Source of the DNA: CAVUNY01 sp963768585
GTDB taxonomy: Bacteria; Chloroflexota; Anaerolineae; Anaerolineales; Anaerolineaceae
Length of the DNA: 64,000 nt
Reading direction: 5' to 3'
Assembly (NCBI GenBank): GCA_963768585.1
Contig: CAVYIF010000006.1
Location: forward strand, 62,001 to 126,000
A program made the translations under genes and the position numbers. The notes below the pieces were generated by a model. The model did no database searches. It had not been told where the DNA came from and saw nothing but the letters and a program-made list of their open reading frames with translations. This document shows, piece by piece, positions 25,286-33,036 of the stretch; the first letter of the stretch is position 1, and the number at the start of each line of letters is the position of its first letter.

Positions 25286-26449
25286 TTATAGTCTGTTCAC
25301 AAACCTTTCGATACGTTCCAGTGCATCTTCAATTTTTTCATACGCCGTGGCATAAGAACAGCGCACGAATCCCTCACCACCCTTGCCAAATGCATTCCCG
25401 GGGACAACCGCCACGTTTTCCTCCTGAAGAAGGCGCGTGGCAAACGTTTCGTCATCCAGACCAGTGGCGCTGATTTTGGGAAAAGCATAGAAAGCGCCTT
25501 TGGGCTCAAAAGTCGGCAAACCAATCCGGTTAAAACCGTTGACAATCAGCCTGCGCCGCCGGTCGTATTCCGCCACCATTTCCTGAATGTACTCTTCGCC
25601 TTCTTTCAACCCGGTCAGCGCGGCCGATTGCGCCATGGTTGGGGCAGACATGACCGTATACTGGTGAATACGCAGCAGGCCGGTCAGGATCGCAGCCGGG
25701 CCTGCCGCAAAGCCGATGCGCCAGCCGGTCATGGCATAATCTTTTGAAAACCCGCCAATCATGATCGTGCGCTCTTTCATCCCCGGCAAGGCCGAGAAGC
25801 ACACGTGCTGGTGACCGCCGTACACCAGGCGATCGTATATTTCATCCGAGATCACGATCAGATCGTTTTCTTCGGCCAGCCGGGCGATCTCCAGCAGGCG
25901 TTCGCGGCTGGCAACGGCCCCGGTAGGATTGTTGGGGAAGCTGATCAGAATAGCCCGGGTGCGCGGGGTGATTGCCGCAGCCACAGCCTGGGGATCGACT
26001 TCAAAGTTATCCTCGAAGCGGCAGGGAACCTCTACCGGCACTCCGCCTGCCAGGATGGTTTCAGCCTGGTAAGCCACAAAACATGGCGTGGGGATGATTA
26101 ATTCATCCCCCGGATCGAGCAAAGCGGTCGCAGCCAGGTAAAGCGCCTCGGACCCGCCCACTGTGATGATGATTTCGTTTTGGGGGTCATAACTGACCTT
26201 ATAGTGCATTTCGAGATGCGCGGCCAGAGTTTTACGGAGATCCAGAATCCCCGCATTCGAAGTATAGTGTGTTTCGTTGCGCTGCAGCGAAGCAATGCCT
26301 TCATTCAGGATGGGCAGCGGCGTATTGAAATCCGGTTCGCCAATCCCCAGCGAGATAACATCCTTCATGGTGGCAGCGATGTCAAAAAACTTGCGGATCC
26401 CTGACGGCTTGAGACCGGCAACCCTGGTGGAAAGATAAGATGAACGCAT
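25286..26449 (-). CDS. Class I/II PLP-dependent aminotransferase
   Basis: The enzyme has 387 residues from ATG 26449; the longer frame from 26500 adds a poorly conserved leader. It shows SLGIGEPDFNTP, the YTSNAGILDLR segment, SFPNNPTGAV, VISDEIYDRLVYGG and the PLP-binding Lys motif GGFSKDYAMTGWRIGF, with the terminal Arg in FVRCSYA. This is the AspC/PatA fold-type I subgroup acting on aspartate, aromatic or related amino acids with 2-oxoglutarate; the exact substrate cannot be read. It is separated from the NDP-sugar enzyme by a small hypothetical gene on the same strand. Confidence 0.92.
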   Translation of the reverse strand: MRSSYLSTRVAGLKPSGIRKFFDIAATMKDVISLGIGEPDFNTPLPILNEGIASLQRNETHYTSNAGILDLRKTLAAHLEMHYKVSYDPQNEIIITVGGSEALYLAATALLDPGDELIIPTPCFVAYQAETILAGGVPVEVPCRFEDNFEVDPQAVAAAITPRTRAILISFPNNPTGAVASRERLLEIARLAEENDLIVISDEIYDRLVYGGHQHVCFSALPGMKERTIMIGGFSKDYAMTGWRIGFAAGPAAILTGLLRIHQYTVMSAPTMAQSAALTGLKEGEEYIQEMVAEYDRRRRLIVNGFNRIGLPTFEPKGAFYAFPKISATGLDDETFATRLLQEENVAVVPGNAFGKGGEGFVRCSYATAYEKIEDALERIERFVNRL

Positions 26450-26552
26450 ATACAGCCCTCGCAGTGTTTCAGATGATAAAAAAACCGGCCCGTAGGACAT
26501 ATCAACCAGCCCAGGTTCTCGTCAACAAGAAAACAGGCCGGCTGCCAGTTTC

Positions 26553-26831
26553 TTAACTTACTTCCCGCACAGTCCACGTGTCGTGTATTTGATTATAGTT
26601 GATTTCAAACATCTTTTCGCCGGTGGTTTCCACCAGGAAGCGTTTGCCGTCCGGCAAGCGGGCTTCACTGCGCACAGCGGCCACCAGCAAACGCTGGCCC
26701 TGCCACCAGAACGCAACCGGCCTTTGCGGGTATGCATACCCCGCGTAACATTCGACCAGAGATTGGTCGGCCATGGAGACTCCCTGGTTCTGGCTTTCAG
26801 CCAACCATTGGCGGGTCAACTCATGGACCAC
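26553..26831 (-). CDS. Small DUF6504-like protein
   Basis: This 92-residue protein starts at GTG 26831, overlapping the end of the upstream nucleotidyltransferase gene by 16 bp. After a short helix it forms a small beta domain: RPVAFWWQGQRLLVAAVRSE, GKRFLVETTGEKMFEINYN and HDTWTVREV. This is the W-x-G-x-R...F-x-V...W pattern of DUF6504-like proteins common in actinobacteria and Chloroflexota. The function is unknown. The overlap suggests coupling to the upstream gene. Confidence 0.65.
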   Translation of the reverse strand: MVHELTRQWLAESQNQGVSMADQSLVECYAGYAYPQRPVAFWWQGQRLLVAAVRSEARLPDGKRFLVETTGEKMFEINYNQIHDTWTVREVS

Positions 26832-27832
26832 GACTGGTCGCCAAGGTTCAAATGGGTGATCTGGCCGTGGACATTCACGTCCCGGCCCAAATGCGACCCG
26901 GAGAGGATCATGTGCTCCACCTGTGCGCCTTCTTCCAGAATCGAATTACTCACCACCACCTGATTGAGACAGCAGTCTTCGCCGATGGAAACATGCGGGC
27001 CAATCACCGAAGCAGTGATTTTCGCCTTGGGTGAGATAAACACCGGTGAGATGATGGTCACCCCAGGAAAATTTTTCATCGCCTGCGCGCTGTTATCCCG
27101 GCCGTTTTCCAACAGGTAGCGGTTGGTTTCCAACAGCGCATCCGGCATACCCGCATCCATCCAGGCTTTAACTTCCTGGGTGCGCATCTTTGCGCCCCGT
27201 TCCAATAAGATGTTGATCGCGTCTGCCAGGAAGAATTCATTTTTTAACATCACTTTGCGGTTCTCCTGCTCGGCAATCGCGTCCATCAGGTCTTCTGCCT
27301 GGCGGAAATAATAAAAACCGACCACCACCAGGTTGTTGCTCTGATCCTGGGGTTTCTCGATCAAACGCGTAATATATCCTTCCTGGTTTAACTGTGCCAC
27401 GCCAAACCGGCGCGGATCGGGCACCTTTCGTACCCAGGCCATCCCATCCAGGTCCAGGTTGGTGATCGCAGAGAGGTCAGCTTCCACCAGTGTATCGGAA
27501 AACGCCATCAACATTGGGCCGTGGAGGTGCTCGCGCGCCAGATATAACGCGTCCGATTGGCCGCGCATTTTCTCCTGCACCACGAATTGGACCTTTTTAT
27601 CCGGGTGATGGTCGCTCATATGCTCCTGGACCTGTTCCAGCTGGTTTGAGCCAACGATAAACACAAATTCCAGATCAAACGTATCGTCCAGGCTTCTAAA
27701 CTGGTCGAGAACATAGTCCAGCACGGTCTTGCCGGCCAAAGCGATCAACGGCTTGGGCTTGCTGTAGGTATGCGGGCGCATACGTGTGCCCAGTCCGGCC
27801 ATTGGAACTGCGATTGTCAACTTTTGTCGCAT
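26816..27832 (-). CDS. NDP-sugar nucleotidyltransferase (RmlA/StrD-like)
   Basis: This 338-residue enzyme has the sugar-1-phosphate nucleotidyltransferase motif VPMAGLGTRMRPHTYSKPKPL at the start, FSDTLVEADL (catalytic Asp), a VGFYYF strand and a C-terminal left-handed beta-helix (about 245-330, repeats such as ISPVFISPKAKI and VSIGEDCCLNQVVVSNS). The long form with the hexapeptide tail resembles RmlA2/GlmU-like proteins. It makes an activated sugar for cell-surface polymers. AGGGAGG precedes ATG. Whether the nucleotide is dTTP or UTP is not clear from sequence. Confidence 0.9.
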   Translation of the reverse strand: MRQKLTIAVPMAGLGTRMRPHTYSKPKPLIALAGKTVLDYVLDQFRSLDDTFDLEFVFIVGSNQLEQVQEHMSDHHPDKKVQFVVQEKMRGQSDALYLAREHLHGPMLMAFSDTLVEADLSAITNLDLDGMAWVRKVPDPRRFGVAQLNQEGYITRLIEKPQDQSNNLVVVGFYYFRQAEDLMDAIAEQENRKVMLKNEFFLADAINILLERGAKMRTQEVKAWMDAGMPDALLETNRYLLENGRDNSAQAMKNFPGVTIISPVFISPKAKITASVIGPHVSIGEDCCLNQVVVSNSILEEGAQVEHMILSGSHLGRDVNVHGQITHLNLGDQSWSMS

Positions 27833-27902
27833 AAAATCCTCCCTGCGAAATAATTAACCTCAGAAATATTCTTCATCATTCAACGAGTTCTAACCCAATC
27901 AA

Positions 27903-29381
27903 CTAAACCATGGGCGCTTTTTGGTGCCAGTCGGTTACTTGTTGGTAGGCGTGAGCCAGGCGAAAAAGGATCTCTTCGTGAAAATGGGGCCCCAATAGCT
28001 GCATGCCAACGGGCAGCCCGCCTGCGTCGAAACCGACCGGAAAGGCTAATCCCGGTACGCCTGCCAGGTTGGTAGGCAGGGTGAAGATATCCTCCAGGTA
28101 CATGGACAGCGGATCATCACCGTGCTCGCCAATCCGAAAGGCGGTGGTGGGGGCCACCGGCGTGGCAATCGCATCCACCTGGGTGAAGGCCCCTTCGAAA
28201 TCGCGCTTGATCAGGGTGCGCACCTTTTGGGCCTGGCCGTAATAGGCATCATAATATCCCGCCGAAAGGGCATAGGTACCCAGCATGATGCGCCGTTTGA
28301 CCTCCGCCCCAAAACCGGCCCCACGACTGCCTTTATAAAGATCCAGCATCTGGGCGGCCTGGTCGCGCAGGCCAAAGCGCACCCCATCGTAGCGGGCCAG
28401 GTTAGCGCTGGCTTCGGCCGGTGCAATCAGGTAGTACACCGGCAGGGCATATTCGGTGTGCGGCAGGCTGATTTCATGCACGCTGGCGCCTAACGCTTCC
28501 AGTTGGGCAATCGCCTGGCGCACCCCGCTTTCGACTTCGGGCTGGATGCCGTCGATAAAGTATTCTTTGGGCACGCCGATCCGCATTCCGGCCAGAGATG
28601 GGTCAGGATAAAGGCGGATATTGGGCACGGCCACATCCATCGAGGTGGCGTCGCGCTCATCGGGACCGGCCATCCTTTCAAATAACAGGGCTACATCCTC
28701 CGCAGTGCGGCCAAAAGCCCCGACCGCATCCAGCGAAGAGCCGTAGGCCACCAGCCCGTAGCGGGAGACCCGTCCGTAGGTGGGCTTGAGCCCGGTCACG
28801 CCGCAGAATGAGGCCGGCTGGCGCACAGACCCCCCGGTATCGGAGCCCATGGCGGCCGGCACCATGCGGCTGGCAACCGCTGCCGCCGAACCACCGCTCG
28901 AACCGCCCGGAACGTGATCCAGTTTCCAGGGGTTGTGCGTGGGGCCGTAGGCGGAATTTTCGGTGGAGGAACCCATGGCGAATTCATCGGTATTGGTCTT
29001 GCCTACCACTACCACCCCGGCTTTGAGCAGGTGCTCGACGCTGGTCGCGGTATACGGCGGGATAAAATCTTCAAGAATTTTCGACCCGCAGGTACAGCGC
29101 ACGCCTTCCAGGGCCAGCACATCTTTGACCGCCACAGGCAGCCCCAGCAGGGGTGGCAGGGGGCCTTCATCCCGTCCGGCGCGGTGAGCCGCCAGCTGGC
29201 GGTCGGCCGCCGCAGCCTGCCGCAGGGCCAGGTCGGATGTGCGCGTGAGAAAGGCGTGGACTGCCGGTTCCAGCAGGTCGATGCGCGCCAGGCAGGCCTG
29301 GGTCAGGGCCAGGCTGGAAATTTCGCCGCCGCGCAGGGCATCCACCGCCTGGCGGACGGAAAGGTCGCTCAACTCAGGCAT
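27903..29381 (-). CDS. gatA: Asp-tRNA(Asn)/Glu-tRNA(Gln) amidotransferase subunit A
   Basis: This 492-residue amidase has the signature Lys in LPVAVKDVL, GGSSGGSAAAVASRMVP, and the Ser-cisSer pair in GSDTGGSVRQPASFCG, followed by GLKPTYGRVSRYGLVAYGSS. It transfers ammonia from Gln to mischarged tRNA together with GatB and GatC. It lies 2 bp after gatC. gatB is not in the window. The nearby tRNA-Asn is about 10 kb away. Confidence 0.96.
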   Translation of the reverse strand: MPELSDLSVRQAVDALRGGEISSLALTQACLARIDLLEPAVHAFLTRTSDLALRQAAAADRQLAAHRAGRDEGPLPPLLGLPVAVKDVLALEGVRCTCGSKILEDFIPPYTATSVEHLLKAGVVVVGKTNTDEFAMGSSTENSAYGPTHNPWKLDHVPGGSSGGSAAAVASRMVPAAMGSDTGGSVRQPASFCGVTGLKPTYGRVSRYGLVAYGSSLDAVGAFGRTAEDVALLFERMAGPDERDATSMDVAVPNIRLYPDPSLAGMRIGVPKEYFIDGIQPEVESGVRQAIAQLEALGASVHEISLPHTEYALPVYYLIAPAEASANLARYDGVRFGLRDQAAQMLDLYKGSRGAGFGAEVKRRIMLGTYALSAGYYDAYYGQAQKVRTLIKRDFEGAFTQVDAIATPVAPTTAFRIGEHGDDPLSMYLEDIFTLPTNLAGVPGLAFPVGFDAGGLPVGMQLLGPHFHEEILFRLAHAYQQVTDWHQKAPMV

Positions 29382-29383
29382 GG

Positions 29384-29671
29384 CTACTCCAACACCGGCG
29401 GCACGCGGAACTGGTTTTGCTCGACCTGGGGCGCGTTGCGCAGGGCGGCATCCGTCGATAGTCCCGGCTTAACTTCATCTACACGCAATACACTGTGCGG
29501 GGGAAGCACGCTGGCAGTGGGGGCGATGCCCGTGGTATCCAACTGCTGCAAGCGGGCAGCATACTCCAGAATGGCAGAAAGCTGCTGCTGGTAGCGCTCT
29601 TCTTCTTCAGGGGTCAGTTTCAACCGGGCCAGCTCGGCGATGTGTTGCACTTCTTGCAAGGTAAGTTTCAT
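29384..29671 (-). CDS. gatC: Asp-tRNA(Asn)/Glu-tRNA(Gln) amidotransferase subunit C
   Basis: The 95-residue protein has the GatC layout: LTLQEVQHIAELARLKLTPEEE, then LSAILEYAARLQQLDTTGI and the C-terminal VLRVDEVKPGLSTDAALRNA. It bridges GatA and GatB. Its start codon lies 6 nt after a TATAAT box, so the gatC-gatA message is probably leaderless. Confidence 0.95.
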   Translation of the reverse strand: MKLTLQEVQHIAELARLKLTPEEEERYQQQLSAILEYAARLQQLDTTGIAPTASVLPPHSVLRVDEVKPGLSTDAALRNAPQVEQNQFRVPPVLE

Positions 29672-29677
29672 GGCAGA

Positions 29678-29706
29678 ATTATATCACTCCAGTTTCGAGC
29701 TGTTCA
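29678..29706 (-). promoter_or_regulatory. Leaderless promoter of gatC-gatA
   Basis: On the minus strand TGAACA (29701-29706), a 17-nt spacer, TATAAT (29678-29683), then TCTGCC and the gatC ATG. The -35 box matches 4 of 6 positions. Confidence 0.65.
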
Positions 29707-29802
29707 CATTTCGAGACACAGGCAGAACCTGCCCCCCACAGACCAGGAGAAACCGTGCGGTTTTAGCCCCAAAATTAAATTGCGATCCAACCGCCAGACT
29801 GC

Positions 29803-29837
29803 TTGAAGCCTGGCAGCTGGATCGTTATAATAAACCC
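29803..29837 (+). promoter_or_regulatory. Leaderless promoter of the membrane protein gene
   Basis: TTGAAG (29803-29808), a 17-nt spacer and TATAAT (29826-29831) are followed by AAACCC and ATG 29838. Confidence 0.7.
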
Positions 29838-30632
29838 ATGCTTTATCTGCGCAAGCCTTTCTTTTTTGCGGCCCTGGCGCTGATCGCCCTGGTCGTGCTG
29901 GCGGAACTTGGCTCGCTGGCCATCGTAAAAGGCGCCAACGCCCAGGCTCAACAAATCTCGGAGCTGATCCCCGCCGGAAATGCCGATCCGCGCTTTGCCG
30001 AACTGCGCGACGCGCTGGGGCAGGTCGATCAAAATGACCTGCAAAAAATTCTCGATCAAGAAAAACCGCCAGGGTTGGGGATTCCATACCTGGCGCTTGT
30101 CGATGGGCTGCTGCTGTTTTCGATTGCCCTGCTGGCGGTAAACCTGGTGGTGCGCGAAGAGGTTTTTGGCCGCATCCAGGGGATTTCGACTTTTATTTTC
30201 TCACTGGTGCTGATCATCGCCGCCATCGCCATGGTGCTGACCGCCGTGGCGCTGCTGCTGCTGATGATCTCCCTGTTTCTGGCGGTGCCTTTCGGCACCC
30301 TGGTTTATATCGCTATTTACGGCTTTTTCAACCGCGGCGGCGCGGCAGCCGTGTTGGGCTTGATCCTGGCGCTCAAGCTGGGCTTCGCCGTCTGCCTGGT
30401 GATCGCCCAGCAGGGCTTCCTGAAAAACACGATGCTGGTCCTGCTGATCCTGTCTTCCTTTGTGGCCAGCCTGGTGGTCAGCTTCCTGCAAGGAATTGTG
30501 CCGGGCTTTCTGACCAGCATCACGGATGCTCTGGGAGCGATTCTGGTCGGCATCTGCGGCGGGATCTGGGCCATCGTATTCCTGATCACTTCCATCGGCG
30601 GCGTTCTGCGCGCGCTCAGGTTCAGCAAATAA
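29838..30632 (+). CDS. Multi-pass membrane protein of unknown function
   Basis: The protein has 264 residues, counting from ATG 29838, the codon that follows the promoter; a longer frame reaching into gatC is rejected. A signal-anchor-like helix (FFFAALALIALVVLAELG) is followed by an extracytoplasmic stretch of about 55 residues, then about five or six hydrophobic helices rich in Leu/Ile/Ala. No catalytic motif is seen. It is divergent from gatC and ends just before the CIS cluster, convergent with it, so its link to the CIS is doubtful. Confidence 0.75.
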   Translation: MLYLRKPFFFAALALIALVVLAELGSLAIVKGANAQAQQISELIPAGNADPRFAELRDALGQVDQNDLQKILDQEKPPGLGIPYLALVDGLLLFSIALLAVNLVVREEVFGRIQGISTFIFSLVLIIAAIAMVLTAVALLLLMISLFLAVPFGTLVYIAIYGFFNRGGAAAVLGLILALKLGFAVCLVIAQQGFLKNTMLVLLILSSFVASLVVSFLQGIVPGFLTSITDALGAILVGICGGIWAIVFLITSIGGVLRALRFSK

Positions 30633-30658
30633 CGACATTGACTGGGCCTGAATACTAT

Positions 30659-30790
30659 TCAACGCACAACGAACTTGTAGGTAAAGGTTTGGGCGGTACG
30701 CTGGTCCTTTCCCCAGGGTTGCCGGTATTCCATCCGGAGAATGGTGAATCCGGCAGGGTTGGATAATCTCTTCAGCCCTGAAAACGATCA
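30659..30790 (-). pseudogene. 3' remnant of a chagasin-like (I42) inhibitor domain
   Basis: A 43-codon open stretch ends at TGA 30659 and has a stop instead of a start upstream. It reads GFTILRMEYRQPWGKDQ and TFTYKFVVR, like the C-terminal strands of chagasin-type Cys-protease inhibitors, where a Y-x-R-P-W motif is conserved. The rest of the gene is missing. It lies on the same strand directly downstream of the last CIS gene, so it may be a relic of a former CIS cargo or anchor domain. Confidence 0.45.
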
Positions 30791-30820
30791 GCAGCCTGTT
30801 GGTTACGGCTTGATCGTAAA

Positions 30821-32386
30821 CTACTTAGATGTGCTGGCGTCATAGTTGTCATCGCCAGAATAACTGGCAACGGGCTTGTTTGCGGAGCTAACGAAAGGAA
30901 ATTGGAGCCTGCAGCTACCATCGCCTGTTTTGTTAATCGATCCGGTGCATTTCAAACTGAGATTCCCTATGGTATTAATAGTGACCTGGCCGGTGATTGC
31001 ATCAGGTATCGTGATTCCATTCACCGGTATTTTGGTAACCCGATAGGATACCAGCGTACTGGTAATGATATTCGAGCTAATTTTTGTAATTTTGACAGCC
31101 GTCGGATATTTGCTGACGCTGTGCTTGGCATTCAGAGACTGCGGCGAGGTGATTGGGTTGTAAGAACTGTCGCCTGAATAGGTATAGTACAGATCCCAGC
31201 TACCGGCGGTTTTGAATGTAATCGAGCAGGCTCCCTGGCCGTTCACCAACTTCGCCACATTTTGACACACGGCCGTCGATCCAGCACTGTTTTTGGCAGA
31301 GATCATTACCGTACCGGTGGGTACAGTTTCCGACCCGCTGAAGGCCAGGGTGAAACTGGCCGGACCTTTTATATAGGAAGTCGCCGGATTTTGCGATTGT
31401 AATACCAGCGCCGCATTGGCCTTGAGCACCAAAAGCGCGTAATCGGCCGAAGTGCTGGTCGCGAAAGACGAACTCTGTGGGTTATAGGTCGCCTGGAGAT
31501 TGGATGCTCCCGCCGAAAGGTTAGATAGTGAACAGGAACCCTGTCCGCTGGCGTCCAGGCTGCCGGTGCAGGTCTGCGTTCCTCCCACCACGGATACTGA
31601 AACAGTTCCAACCGGGGATGGTACTGGCGGAATGGCTGAATCATTTAGCGCCACATTGAAAAACACGGTTGTGCTTCCAAAGGCATGCGGGAGGTTGGGC
31701 GCGTTGGAAAGGATCGTGGTCGTTGTGCGGTGCAGGACAGCTCCGTTGGAAATCACAAGGGTAATTACAGTGCCTGGTTTTACTTGTTCACCCAGCCCCG
31801 GTTCATAGCTGATCACCAGGCCAGCCGGAACCGTATCGGAGCTTTCCTGGTTAACCTTCTCATTCAGCTTCAACCCGGCTCGTTCAAGAGCCGCTTTGGC
31901 CTGGTCGGCAGTCATCTTTGACAGATCCGGTACAGCCACCGTGCGGTTGGATAGAATCACGATCACCACAACGGCAATGATCACCAGCAGCCCCCCGCCT
32001 GCCAGGGCATATACCCACCAGGGGGTGGCTTTCGGGTCAGGCTTGGGGACTTCAAAGGTGACCGACTGCCCGGCGACCGTGCGCTGCTCCGGCTCTTCAG
32101 AGCCCTCCCACAACATGTCGAGGGCAAATGTATAGCTGCCTGGTGCTGCCGTGGGCGGCACCGAAATTTGCAGCTTGTACTGCTCCGAATGAGAGATTGG
32201 GAAATCACGTTCCGCGGGTGCCAGGTTAAACCAACCCTCTCCCCCCGCAGGCGTGGTGCGGATGATCGCCTGAGCGCGCAGTGGACGCCCGCTGGCATTA
32301 AACACATTGTAGGTAAATTCAGCCTGGCGCTGCTCGTTCAACTGCAAGCTGTTGGTTGGAGCCTGGATCACAAATTCATTCGGCAT
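30821..32386 (-). CDS. Membrane-anchored Ig/PASTA protein of the CIS cluster, copy B
   Basis: This 521-residue protein has no signal peptide. Layout: an Ig-like beta domain (about 1-115, ISHSEQYKLQISVPP), one TM helix (about 123-146), a PASTA domain (about 150-217, VPDLSKMTADQAKAALERAG), then Ig-like repeats of the bacterial group 3 type (about 220-521, with CTGSLDASGQGSCSL). By the positive-inside rule and PASTA logic the N-domain is cytoplasmic and PASTA is outside, able to bind peptidoglycan. It is encoded after baseplate genes and is a paralogue of the gene at 33037-34540. I infer an envelope anchor for the injection system; a surface adhesin is the main alternative. Confidence 0.72.
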   Translation of the reverse strand: MPNEFVIQAPTNSLQLNEQRQAEFTYNVFNASGRPLRAQAIIRTTPAGGEGWFNLAPAERDFPISHSEQYKLQISVPPTAAPGSYTFALDMLWEGSEEPEQRTVAGQSVTFEVPKPDPKATPWWVYALAGGGLLVIIAVVVIVILSNRTVAVPDLSKMTADQAKAALERAGLKLNEKVNQESSDTVPAGLVISYEPGLGEQVKPGTVITLVISNGAVLHRTTTTILSNAPNLPHAFGSTTVFFNVALNDSAIPPVPSPVGTVSVSVVGGTQTCTGSLDASGQGSCSLSNLSAGASNLQATYNPQSSSFATSTSADYALLVLKANAALVLQSQNPATSYIKGPASFTLAFSGSETVPTGTVMISAKNSAGSTAVCQNVAKLVNGQGACSITFKTAGSWDLYYTYSGDSSYNPITSPQSLNAKHSVSKYPTAVKITKISSNIITSTLVSYRVTKIPVNGITIPDAITGQVTINTIGNLSLKCTGSINKTGDGSCRLQFPFVSSANKPVASYSGDDNYDASTSK

Positions 32387-32390
32387 CGTT

Positions 32391-32535
32391 CTTCTCCCTA
32401 AGCACTGACCACCAATTCACTGGTCACTTAAGCTGGTTTCTCCATCTGGCTGTTGGGTTCCAATAAACCCGGCAAAGGATGCCTTCGTCATCCGCCCGCG
32501 CCAGCAGCCGCCAAACTGTAAATAAATACGCGGGC
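32391..32535 (-). pseudogene. 3' remnant of a duplicated gpI-like tail gene
   Basis: The stretch before copy B aligns by eye to the end of the gpI-like gene (34552-34690), sharing for example GTGACCAGTGAATTGGTG and the same AAGAACGATGCCG junction to the next gene. The frame is broken, with a stop replacing a Tyr codon in EKPA-stop-VTSEL. It shows that a gpI-plus-Ig/PASTA unit was duplicated and one gpI copy has decayed. Confidence 0.7.
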
Positions 32536-32545
32536 AGCACCTGAC

Positions 32546-33034
32546 TTATTTGGCTGTGACGCTGCATTCCGTTCCCACCCCGCCTTCACACCAAAGGATC
32601 ACCGTCCCACCTTCTTTTAAAAACTGCAGTTGGAAAGACTCATTCTGGTGGAGGTTTTTTTTGACCTGCATCTGGCTGCCATCCGCCGCTGCCACCAGGC
32701 GCGTCTCTACCCGCAAACCGGAGCCCTGCGCCAGGGCCAATTCCAACGCGCGCGAGGCTGCGTCCGAAGACTTGACCGAAAAGACGCAGGACTGCCCGGC
32801 TTGCATGACCAGGCTGCCTTTTTGGACCAGGTCGAGACACCCGGCCGGGATCGCAGAGCCAATATCCGCTGCCTTCAATTTAACATCAGGCACCAGTCCG
32901 GCGGCGATCTGGTCCAACCCGCCAAAATTGAAATCCAGCGGGCTGGACGATCCGCCCGAAACGCCAAAGATGATCGCCGCAACCGCCAGCACCACGATCA
33001 GGATAACCAAAGCAAACAGCAGTTTCGGATTCAT
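32546..33034 (-). CDS. Single-pass membrane protein in the CIS cluster
   Basis: This 162-residue protein has an N-terminal TM anchor (LLFALVILIVVLAVAAIIFGV, about residues 4-24) and an extracytoplasmic domain of about 130 residues with two Cys pairs (AGCLDL, QSCVF, WCEGGVGTEC). The domain has beta-rich segments such as GGTVILWCEGG. I recognise no family. It sits 2 bp after copy A of the Ig/PASTA gene, so the two are almost surely co-translated and may work together at the envelope. Confidence 0.7.
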   Translation of the reverse strand: MNPKLLFALVILIVVLAVAAIIFGVSGGSSSPLDFNFGGLDQIAAGLVPDVKLKAADIGSAIPAGCLDLVQKGSLVMQAGQSCVFSVKSSDAASRALELALAQGSGLRVETRLVAAADGSQMQVKKNLHQNESFQLQFLKEGGTVILWCEGGVGTECSVTAK

Positions 33035-33036
33035 GG

